From positions 1 through 40,914 of the IMG/VR virus record IMGVR_UViG_3300000116_000052: DNA of 40,914 bases. One strand, 5' to 3'. The translations under genes and the position numbers were made by a program. This document shows, piece by piece, positions 7,783-15,098 of the stretch (position 1 is its first letter; every line of letters starts with the position of its first letter). A model generated the notes under the pieces. The model worked only from the letters and a program-made list of their open reading frames with translations. It was not told the origin of the DNA and ran no database searches. Source of the DNA: a virus.

Positions 7783-10700
7783 TTATTGTTTAATTATTTT
7801 ATTTATAAATCTTTTTTCTTGATAAATTATTATCACGTGATAAATACCAGAAGGAAAATTATTCATATCAATTCTTTTAATATTTTTCTCTTTTAATATT
7901 AATTCTCCTGTTATATTATACAATTCTACTTCAATATTTAAACGAGTATCAATGTTTACTATGTCTTGTGCTGGGTTAGGATAAACTCTTATACCTAATG
8001 TTGATAAATCTTCAAGTGAAGTAGGCCAACCTAACTCACAATAATTATACATTGATTGACAATTTACATCCCAATCATTTGTACAACAATAATTATCAAC
8101 ATCAATTACCCAAGCATAACATCCATCATTTAACCAATAAGGTATACCAGGTCCTCCATAACAACCAGCATCATATAAACAAGCTGTTGTATCTGAAACA
8201 TTTGCTGTAGGATCATAATTATAAGCAGCTACGTCAGTACAACCTGAAATTGGTGTAACACACGACCCATCATCAAAACAAGCATCTGAATCATAATTTA
8301 CTGCTGTTGGGTCAGTACAACCTCCTATATAACAACAAGAATTATCTAATGTGTTTGCTAATAAATTAAAATTAAGTGCTGTGTTATCAGTACAACCATA
8401 AATAAATGGAATGCAAGTTGCATTATCAGTATTTGCTAATGGGTCAAAATTAAACATAGTGGAATCAGTACAACCATATATTACAGGGATACATGAACCA
8501 TTATCTGTGTTAGCTGCAGGATTATAATTAAATGCCATTACATCCATACAACCATATATAAATGGTATACAACTATTATCATCTGTATTTGCTAGAGGGT
8601 CATAGTTAAAGGCATTAGGATCTGTACAACCATATATCGGGTAAATACAACCTACATTTGTGTTTGCTAATGGGTCATAATTATAAGCTGTTGAATCTGT
8701 GCATCCATAAATGTATGGTACGCATGAACCATCATCTACATTAGCATTTATGTTAAAATTAAAAGCATTTGGGTCAGTACAACCTAAAATTGGATAAATA
8801 CAACCTATATTTGTATTTGCTGATAAATCGTAATTAAGTGCAGTAGGATCTGTACAACCTAAAACTACAGGGACACATGAACCATCATCAGTATTTGCGT
8901 TAGGATCATAGTTAAAAGCACTTGGATCTGTACAACCTAAAATTGGGTAGATACAACCTATATTTACATTTGCTAACGAATCATAGTTTAAAGCTGTAGG
9001 GTCAGTACAACCTAAAACCTCAGGTACACATGAACCATCATCTGTGTTTGCATTTACATTAAAATTAAATGCAGTAGGATCTGTACAACCTAAAACAATA
9101 GGAATACATGAACCATTATTTGTATTAGCTAAAATATCATAGTTAAAAGCTAAAGGATCTGTACAACCAAATATTATTGGAATGCAACTTCCATCATCTG
9201 TATTTGCTGCTGGGTTGTAATTAAATTGTGTATCATCCATACAACCTAATATTACAGGTATACAAGATAAAGGATCATTTGTATTTGCTGTAGGGTTAAA
9301 ATTAAATGCAGTTGAATCCATGCAACCTATTATTATAGGTTCACACGAACCATCATCTATATTTGCTAATGAGTCATAATTAAAAGCTAAATTATTTGTA
9401 CAACCTAAAATAATTGGAGTACAAGTATCAGGCATATTAGCTAAACTATCATAATTTAATGCTGTAGGATCCATACAACCTAAAACTCCAGGTGTACAAT
9501 AATTCCCACAATAAGGTACATTATTATATCTATAGGGAAATTGTAACATAGGATCTGTCCAAGGATTTGTTCCACCAGATAGTGTAGTATCACCTTCAGG
9601 ACCTATTAAAAAGAATCCACATTGGTTAGCTGTTGTAGATGAATTACCAGGTGCAAAAAACATTAATTCAACTGGGCTTAAAGCACTTAAAGTAATTGTA
9701 AATGATTCTGAGTAACCATCGTTAGGACCCATCATAAAAGGACCTAATATTGTGGTATCTTGTAATATACCAACCCACGCTCCAAACCATCCATCTTCTG
9801 CTTCATCTGTAATTACTAAAGTATAATCACAACTAGGAATTATATCCATTGTATTTGCTAATGGATCGTAATCAGGTGAAGTTGGATCTACACAACCAAT
9901 TGCTACAGGAGTCAAACAAGAACCATCATCTGTATTAGCTTGTGGATCGTATTCTGTAAATCCTAAAGTAGTACATCCTAAAATAATATTAGGTGTACAA
10001 GGAGCTACAGTATAAATTACAGAAGTATCATTTCCAAAATTTGCATTACCTGGTAATATAGATAATAAAGTATCTCCACACAAGGTTTGAACTAATACTG
10101 TTCCATCAACTCCTCCATAACAAGAACCACATAAACCATCACCAAAAGAATCAAATAAAGTAAATTCAATTACAGTACCATTTGGTACACATATTTCTGA
10201 TATTACAGGTACTCCTGTTATAGTATAAGAAGGGGAAGTTGCTAATACTGTACCTGTTGTATCTGCAATTTCCCAAGAAGTTTCTCCAGCATAAGTATCT
10301 GGTGTAAGTGTTATTATAATATTAGATTCTCCACTTGAACAATTTGCAGGAGGGGCTTGACATGAACCATCATCTGAATTAGCCCAAGGGTTGTAATTTA
10401 AAGCTGAAGGATCAGTACAACCTGGTATACATTCTCCTGTTGTTATTATTAAAGTATCTGTTAAACTTGAATCAGCTAACATTCCTAAAAAATAATAAGT
10501 AGTATTTGGCTGATTATTATTAAATAAAACTCCTGTATTTGACCAATTTGTAGGATAAGGATTCCACTGTGTACCTAAACTATAAAGAGATGTTGTTCTT
10601 GTATAATAAGCCATTCTACAACTAGGATTAGGCATATTACTCCAATGATACCAAACTTTATTTCCACCTAAATCACAAAAATTTTCTACCCAAAGAGTAT

Positions 10701-11187
10701 CTAATCCATTACAAGATGGATAAGTACATAAAAGTGGATTAGAAAAATATGCAGTTGAATCATAATTAGAAGCATTAGGATCCATACAACCCCCCATAGG
10801 AGGAGCACAAGGAGCAATAGTTAATGTTTGTACTAAACTATCTCCAAAATTCCCTGCAACATACATAATTGTATCTTGACATGAATTGCTAATCATAAAC
10901 CACCCATCAGTACCACCCCATTGAGATGAACCTAACCCATCACCAAAAGAATCATATATACTCGCAATAATAGTTCCACCAAGTTGAACGATAGTATCAT
11001 ATAGAGTATTAGGTAGCATATTGCTATCATTTTCTATAATAATAGGTGAGCCACCTGGAGGTGTAATATTCCAACTTGTTTCAGAAGGATAATTATCTGT
11101 CATTAATTGGATATGAATCCAAGAATTTTGTGTATAACCTAAAAAAGGTATTAAAATTATTAATAATAATAACTGTAGTTTTTTCAT
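7783..11187 (-). CDS. T9SS cargo: secreted Cys-rich repeat protein with type A sorting domain
   Basis: The 1134-residue protein has a Sec signal peptide (MKKLQLLLLIILIPFLGYTQ). Its N-terminal half contains beta-rich modules with the DSFGDGL motif (twice) and a related EDGWFG module. Next come 21 copies in total of a 20-26-residue repeat, GC(T/M)DPxAxNYDPxANTDDGSC, 17 of them in one continuous block (about residues 569-1007). A CC-x4-WD-x2-C module precedes a typical type IX sorting domain: VYPNPAQDIVNI near 1065, then LYNITGELI, MNNFPSGIYHV and a lysine-rich end. In Bacteroidota this C-terminal domain sends proteins across the outer membrane through T9SS. The DDG motifs hint at calcium binding. 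The gene is flanked by other exported-protein genes at gaps of 3 and 12 bases. Finding it between phage genes is very unusual. Confidence 0.9.
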   Translation of the reverse strand: MKKLQLLLLIILIPFLGYTQNSWIHIQLMTDNYPSETSWNITPPGGSPIIIENDSNMLPNTLYDTIVQLGGTIIASIYDSFGDGLGSSQWGGTDGWFMISNSCQDTIMYVAGNFGDSLVQTLTIAPCAPPMGGCMDPNASNYDSTAYFSNPLLCTYPSCNGLDTLWVENFCDLGGNKVWYHWSNMPNPSCRMAYYTRTTSLYSLGTQWNPYPTNWSNTGVLFNNNQPNTTYYFLGMLADSSLTDTLIITTGECIPGCTDPSALNYNPWANSDDGSCQAPPANCSSGESNIIITLTPDTYAGETSWEIADTTGTVLATSPSYTITGVPVISEICVPNGTVIEFTLFDSFGDGLCGSCYGGVDGTVLVQTLCGDTLLSILPGNANFGNDTSVIYTVAPCTPNIILGCTTLGFTEYDPQANTDDGSCLTPVAIGCVDPTSPDYDPLANTMDIIPSCDYTLVITDEAEDGWFGAWVGILQDTTILGPFMMGPNDGYSESFTITLSALSPVELMFFAPGNSSTTANQCGFFLIGPEGDTTLSGGTNPWTDPMLQFPYRYNNVPYCGNYCTPGVLGCMDPTALNYDSLANMPDTCTPIILGCTNNLAFNYDSLANIDDGSCEPIIIGCMDSTAFNFNPTANTNDPLSCIPVILGCMDDTQFNYNPAANTDDGSCIPIIFGCTDPLAFNYDILANTNNGSCIPIVLGCTDPTAFNFNVNANTDDGSCVPEVLGCTDPTALNYDSLANVNIGCIYPILGCTDPSAFNYDPNANTDDGSCVPVVLGCTDPTALNYDLSANTNIGCIYPILGCTDPNAFNFNINANVDDGSCVPYIYGCTDSTAYNYDPLANTNVGCIYPIYGCTDPNAFNYDPLANTDDNSCIPFIYGCMDVMAFNYNPAANTDNGSCIPVIYGCTDSTMFNFDPLANTDNATCIPFIYGCTDNTALNFNLLANTLDNSCCYIGGCTDPTAVNYDSDACFDDGSCVTPISGCTDVAAYNYDPTANVSDTTACLYDAGCYGGPGIPYWLNDGCYAWVIDVDNYCCTNDWDVNCQSMYNYCELGWPTSLEDLSTLGIRVYPNPAQDIVNIDTRLNIEVELYNITGELILKEKNIKRIDMNNFPSGIYHVIIIYQEKRFINKIIKQ
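8165..9482 (-). repeat. Tandem coding repeats GCTDPxAxNYDPxANTDDGSC (17 contiguous units)
   Basis: In-frame units of about 60-78 bases, each encoding two cysteines and an acidic DDGSC-type loop. Units differ at many positions, and some carry a shortened NxGCIYPI end (units 11, 13 and 15 alternate with full ones), which suggests duplication of two-unit blocks. They lie inside the T9SS cargo gene, and four further isolated copies lie nearer its N-terminus. Confidence 0.9.
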
Positions 11188-11199
11188 TGTTTTTTTATA

Positions 11200-11544
11200 T
11201 TAAAAGTTTGACATTATAGTTTCATCAATCTTATCTTGTACTTCTTTTAAAGTAGCTTCTAATTTCATCATAATATTAGCTTGAAATCTTGCTACTTCTT
11301 CTCCATCATAAAACACAATTAAAGTAGGTACGACTACAATTTTATGTTTTGCTTGTAATTTTGGTTGGGTTGAAATATCAATTTTTGCTAAATCACAATC
11401 AGTTAATTCATCTAGATATTCACATTGAGTTCCTGAAAAAGGGGCATTAAATTCAGCTATAATTAATCCTTCACTTGGTATTACTTGAGATTTTACTATT
11501 AAAGAAAATAATAAAAATAACAGTAATATAAATAATTTTTTCAT
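11200..11544 (-). CDS. Periplasmic thioredoxin-fold protein lacking CxxC
   Basis: A signal peptide (MKKLFILLLFLLFSLIVKSQ) is followed by a compact thioredoxin-like domain: LIIAEFNAPF, CDLAKIDI, then VVVPTLIVFYDGEEVARF with the cis-proline VPT typical of the fold. The usual CxxC active site is replaced by FSGTQCEYL, which keeps a single cysteine, so classical disulfide exchange is unlikely. A second cysteine (CDLAK) could form a structural disulfide. Placed directly before the cysteine-rich T9SS cargo gene (12-base gap), it could help fold that protein or act as a chaperone, which is inference. It is distinct from the cytoplasmic T4 thioredoxin NrdC. Confidence 0.7.
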   Translation of the reverse strand: MKKLFILLLFLLFSLIVKSQVIPSEGLIIAEFNAPFSGTQCEYLDELTDCDLAKIDISTQPKLQAKHKIVVVPTLIVFYDGEEVARFQANIMMKLEATLKEVQDKIDETIMSNF

Positions 11545-11551
11545 AAGAATT

Positions 11552-11836
11552 TTATCTTAGTTTATCAAGCTTGTCTTCCATTCTAACAAGACGCTCTTTT
11601 AGTTCTTTAACATCATCTTGGGTTGTCATAATTGTTTGTCTAATAAGTTGATCTTTCATGTCATACTCCATTCTAGTTACATCTGGGGGTAGTGGGTTTG
11701 GTAGTTCTTTTGCTTCAGCTATATCAGCTTGTAATACAAACCACATACTAACTAATGTAAATATTAATACTGCTATTCCTCCTAAGCTTTTTATACTTAA
11801 TTTTAAAGTTGTATCTTCATTTATTTCTTTTGCCAT
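11552..11836 (-). CDS. Single-TM coiled-coil protein (possible inner-membrane spanin)
   Basis: The 94-residue protein has a short cytoplasmic N-terminus, one TM segment (about residues 15-36), a proline-containing linker (PNPLPPDV) and a C-terminal coiled coil with heptad spacing (DVKELKERLVRMEDKLDKL). This N-in topology with a periplasmic coiled coil is that of i-spanins, which act with outer-membrane lipoproteins at lysis. No spanin family motif is visible. The start codon lies within the end of the DUF5522-like gene (20-base overlap), implying translational coupling. Confidence 0.6.
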   Translation of the reverse strand: MAKEINEDTTLKLSIKSLGGIAVLIFTLVSMWFVLQADIAEAKELPNPLPPDVTRMEYDMKDQLIRQTIMTTQDDVKELKERLVRMEDKLDKLR

Positions 11837-11933
11837 CTTTATATTTTATTTTATATGGACAATTTTTGCAACCATTTTTGCAACAATATCCCCTTTCTAA
11901 TAATATTTTTTTACTTAAAGGTTCATAATTCAT
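11817..11933 (-). CDS. DUF5522-like small Cys-rich protein, 38 aa
   Basis: An ATG at 11933 opens a 38-codon frame ending in TGA at 11817. The product contains LLERGYCCKNGCKNCPY, with four of its five cysteines as CC-x3-C-x2-C. This matches my memory of the DUF5522 family, short proteins widespread in Bacteroidota with an RGxCC...C..CPY core that may bind metal. The frame fills the gap between the outer-membrane protein gene (4 bases) and the TM/coiled-coil gene, overlapping the latter by 20 bases. Function is unknown. It is further evidence of a Bacteroidota host or gene source. Confidence 0.75.
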   Translation of the reverse strand: MNYEPLSKKILLERGYCCKNGCKNCPYKIKYKDGKRNK

Positions 11934-11937
11934 TTAA

Positions 11938-12981
11938 TTAGAATATTACATAATTCATCCCAATAGAAAAATCATGCCATTCTCTATTCCAATATTTATT
12001 ATATTTACCCTCAGCAAATACTCCTAAGTGTTTATCAAATTTATACCCTAATATTAATCCCCCTGAATAATCATACCATTGGCCTTCATTATACTTATGG
12101 TATGAAAATTCTCCTCCTTGATCTAAATGATAAGGCATTAAATTCCCCCATGAATGTAACCAAAATGTTTTTGTGTAATGATAATAATCAAATCCTATTA
12201 TTAATGAATGTTGTATTGTATTATCTAATTGATTTCTTTTTTTCTCTGTATAATTTGATAACATTTCTGGTATAGCTATTGCTTCCCACACTTCAGTTGA
12301 AGTTGCAACAGAGTTTCCTGATGGGTCAAAATATTCTACATTACCTTGTCCATCAAATATAGTAGTATAACCTTCTTCTAGTGCTAAAAATGTATAATGT
12401 AAATTTCCATTTGATAATTTCCATTCTTCTAAAGGATCATAACCATAAGGTTCAGATAAACGTTGCACTGCACCTACATTAAATGACAATTTTGGATTAT
12501 GTTTGTACCTATAACGTTGTGATGATTCAAAATACTTAATATCTGCAAAACCATCCGCTAAGTATTCAATTTTAGCTATCCACTTATCATCAACATACCT
12601 TAAAAAATGATGTTGATCTAAATAATTTTCACCTTGTTGTCTTTTATAATCAACTTCAAATAAAAATTCAAATCCTTTTACTTTACCTACTGTAGTAGCA
12701 TCAGAAAATGATTTTTCAGTTCCATCATAAAAAGTGTTTGCACGATTTTCATAACCAAATCTAGCTATTTTTCTAATACCTGCAGTTAAAGAATAATCAA
12801 AAGGGGTTTCAATTGTAGTTGTTTGTAAACCACTAGTAACAGAATATACATCTACATCAGAAATAGATGTCCCCCCATTTGCTGCTGTGTAAAATGTAGC
12901 AAATTTAAATATTTTTTTTAAATCTTGACTATAAGAATTAAAAGTACTAAATATAAGAATTAAAAATAATAATTTTTTCAT
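11938..12981 (-). CDS. Exported outer-membrane beta-barrel-like protein, 347 aa
   Basis: A signal peptide (MKKLLFLILIFSTFNSYSQ) precedes about 328 residues rich in aromatic residues and alternating strands (for example SLIIGFDYYHY, GGLILGYKF, FSIGMNYVIF), ending in phenylalanine as outer-membrane barrels do. No catalytic motif is recognised. It follows the AT-hook peptide gene with a 1-base gap between stop and start, and is the first exported protein in the cassette under the late-type motif at 13156-13171. Possible roles include blocking receptors, opening the outer membrane or anchoring partners; none is shown. Confidence 0.65.
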   Translation of the reverse strand: MKKLLFLILIFSTFNSYSQDLKKIFKFATFYTAANGGTSISDVDVYSVTSGLQTTTIETPFDYSLTAGIRKIARFGYENRANTFYDGTEKSFSDATTVGKVKGFEFLFEVDYKRQQGENYLDQHHFLRYVDDKWIAKIEYLADGFADIKYFESSQRYRYKHNPKLSFNVGAVQRLSEPYGYDPLEEWKLSNGNLHYTFLALEEGYTTIFDGQGNVEYFDPSGNSVATSTEVWEAIAIPEMLSNYTEKKRNQLDNTIQHSLIIGFDYYHYTKTFWLHSWGNLMPYHLDQGGEFSYHKYNEGQWYDYSGGLILGYKFDKHLGVFAEGKYNKYWNREWHDFSIGMNYVIF

Positions 12982-12982
12982 T

Positions 12983-13150
12983 TTATTTTTTTTTAGGTCT
13001 ACCTCTTCTCTTAGGTGCAGGCCTACCTTTATTAGTTTCCCATGAAGATTTTACATTATTTTTTTTGGGTGGTTTTACTATTTTAGTTGTTTTTTCGTCT
13101 GTAGTTGTTTTTTTAAATAACCAATTCCAAAATTGAATAAATTTTTCCAT
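12983..13150 (-). CDS. Small basic AT-hook-like protein, 55 aa
   Basis: The ATG at 13150 opens a 55-codon frame ending in TAA at 12983, one base before the next gene's ATG. The C-terminus reads NKGRPAPKRRGRPKKK: GRP with flanking Lys/Arg is the AT-hook DNA-binding core, here present twice. The N-terminus is aromatic (FIQFWNWLFKK). A late-type motif lies 5 bases upstream of the ATG. It is a plausible DNA-binding or nucleoid-targeting peptide expressed late; this is inference from the motif in very AT-rich DNA. Confidence 0.7.
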   Translation of the reverse strand: MEKFIQFWNWLFKKTTTDEKTTKIVKPPKKNNVKSSWETNKGRPAPKRRGRPKKK

Positions 13151-13155
13151 AAAAT

Positions 13156-13171
13156 ATTTTATTATAAATAT
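13156..13171 (-). promoter_or_regulatory. Candidate late promoter motif ATATTTATAATAAAAT
   Basis: Exact copy of the 16-base motif on the minus strand, ending 5 bases before the ATG at 13150. It would drive the whole envelope and lysis run down to 4792, whose genes are separated by 47 bases or less. If its TATAAT is a -10 element the transcript would be nearly leaderless. Confidence 0.65.
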
Positions 13172-13214
13172 ATAAAACTAACTAGGAATATGTAAACTAA
13201 TATAGAAAATTACA

Positions 13215-15068
13215 TTATACTATTTCACAAGCACCTCCAGCACAAGCTGCTTGATCCTTTAAATCTGTTTCATCAGTCATTTCAATTATTTTTCTTAAAT
13301 CAATATTATTTAAATGACTTTCCATTTCTTGAAATTTTTCTTTTGAAATATCTTCAAAAGGAGCTTGAGTATATGAACCATTATCGTAAGGTAATACAGA
13401 TAAACCATTAAATGTGTTTTTATTTTTCCACATCCATTCTCCAACGGAATCCCACTCATCTTGTTTAACTGAAATTGTAGCCGAAACATTATTTGTATTA
13501 GCTCCTTTTCTATGACCTGCTTTTACCCATTCCATGTTAAACTTTTTAGTTCTTTCTAATAAATCCATTGGACTTTCTGTTCTATAAATTGCTCCATCAG
13601 GTGCTTTTTGAGGAACTGAAACAACTGCTTGGATTTCTGGTTTAAAGAAATCATCTTCTACTAATTCCGGGTGATTTTGTGAAAGATATTGGTAAAGTGC
13701 TTCATTTTTTCCTAATCTCATACGTCTTACATAAAAATCATTATGCCAAGCATGAATTCCTGATGAAGTTCCTAATACTAATGAACTAGTTCCTGAAGGT
13801 TTTACTGTTGTTACACGAGCTGCTTTTTTAACCCCTAATATATTTGCAATTTCTTCATTTGTTTTTTTAGCTTCTTTAGCTGCTTCCTCCAAATCATATT
13901 TTAAAACTATTCCACTACCAATTCCCGTCATTCCTACCCCAACAAGTGCATCTTTTTCAGTTGTTCTTTTCCAAATATCACGAAGATAATGAAAATTAGT
14001 ATAAGCTGCTTGTAAAGTTCCTAAAAAAGCTCCAGCTTTTACTCTTTTATTTAAATCTTCTTGGGACTCTATATTAGAAACATTAATTTCTGTTAAATTG
14101 CAAAACTGAAATGGTCTTAAAGCAATTTCACAACATGGATTTGTTCCCCAGTCTTTATCATCTGAAAAATAAATTCCAGGTTCACCAGAGTTACTTGCAA
14201 CAATTTTTCCCCATAATTCATTAAAATCTTTTTTAGTTACTTTTGAACGAATAACTACAGCTGAATTGTTAGCTCTACCCCTTTGTGGGTTTAATTCCCA
14301 CCAAGCACCATGTTTTGAAGTTAACATTTCATTATCATGTAAATCAAATAAAGAAATTAATGCTGCTCTACGAATACCACCAGATAATACAGCATCAGCA
14401 ATATGACAAATAATATCATGAGCTTCAATAGATGTTAATTGTTCTCCATCTTCTTTTCTATCTAATACTTTTTGTATTTGAAACAAACATTCTTTTAATG
14501 GTTCTGGGCCTGGTGCTTTACCTCCTACAGTAATTAATTCTGCTCCTTTTGGTCTAATATCACGGAAGTCAAAAACAGGTCTTGCAGTTGTTATTCCAAA
14601 ATAAGATTTTAATAATACTTTAACAGAATCAGCCCACCCTTCAATTGAATCTCCTACTAAAAATCTTCTTGTTTTTCTAGGAATTCTAATTTCAGGTAAC
14701 TTTTCAATGTGATGTTTTTGAACACTATAACCTACACCACAACCTGAAAGTAATAAAAACATTACTTCACTAAATGATCTCCAATCATCAATTGGTAAAA
14801 AAGAACAATTAAATATTCTAGAATTATTTATATCAATAGGCTTTCCTGCAAACTGTAAACTACGCATTGATGGTAGAACTTTTTTAGAATATACCATTTT
14901 ATAAACATCTTCAATTTCTTCTTTTAAATTAGGAAACTTTTCTTGATGCATTTCTTTATTCCTAGTAACTAACTCTTCCCATGTTTCTCTTCTTTGTTTA
15001 TTAGGTAAATATTTTGCATATTTGTTATAAACTACAATATCTGATAGTATTTCCTGCGTAATGTTCAT
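13215..15068 (-). CDS. Adenosylcobalamin-dependent (class II) ribonucleotide reductase, RTPR-like
   Basis: The protein makes deoxyribonucleotides from ribonucleotides. The key cysteines match Lactobacillus RTPR: C88 (NCSF) as a redox partner of C323 (FCNL), C312 in NPCCEI as the thiyl-radical residue with E314 two residues on, and C609/C614 at the tail (CAGGAC). The C312-to-C323 spacing of 11 equals that of C408-C419 in the known enzyme. LLLSGCGVGYS and the C-x-E active site support class II, monomeric type. At 617 residues it is shorter than the roughly 740-residue enzyme. Cobalamin must come from the host or the environment. T4 itself uses a class I enzyme (NrdA/B). The gene follows the helicase gene by 30 bases, in the FEN-helicase-RNR operon. 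Confidence 0.9.
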   Translation of the reverse strand: MNITQEILSDIVVYNKYAKYLPNKQRRETWEELVTRNKEMHQEKFPNLKEEIEDVYKMVYSKKVLPSMRSLQFAGKPIDINNSRIFNCSFLPIDDWRSFSEVMFLLLSGCGVGYSVQKHHIEKLPEIRIPRKTRRFLVGDSIEGWADSVKVLLKSYFGITTARPVFDFRDIRPKGAELITVGGKAPGPEPLKECLFQIQKVLDRKEDGEQLTSIEAHDIICHIADAVLSGGIRRAALISLFDLHDNEMLTSKHGAWWELNPQRGRANNSAVVIRSKVTKKDFNELWGKIVASNSGEPGIYFSDDKDWGTNPCCEIALRPFQFCNLTEINVSNIESQEDLNKRVKAGAFLGTLQAAYTNFHYLRDIWKRTTEKDALVGVGMTGIGSGIVLKYDLEEAAKEAKKTNEEIANILGVKKAARVTTVKPSGTSSLVLGTSSGIHAWHNDFYVRRMRLGKNEALYQYLSQNHPELVEDDFFKPEIQAVVSVPQKAPDGAIYRTESPMDLLERTKKFNMEWVKAGHRKGANTNNVSATISVKQDEWDSVGEWMWKNKNTFNGLSVLPYDNGSYTQAPFEDISKEKFQEMESHLNNIDLRKIIEMTDETDLKDQAACAGGACEIV

Positions 15069-15098
15069 TTTATTTTTGTTTTTTTATTGTTATTATTT

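Noticed and set aside
8165-9482. CRISPR-like array
   Set aside because: The repeats are in-frame, of unequal length, diverged, and have no unique spacers; they encode protein repeats.
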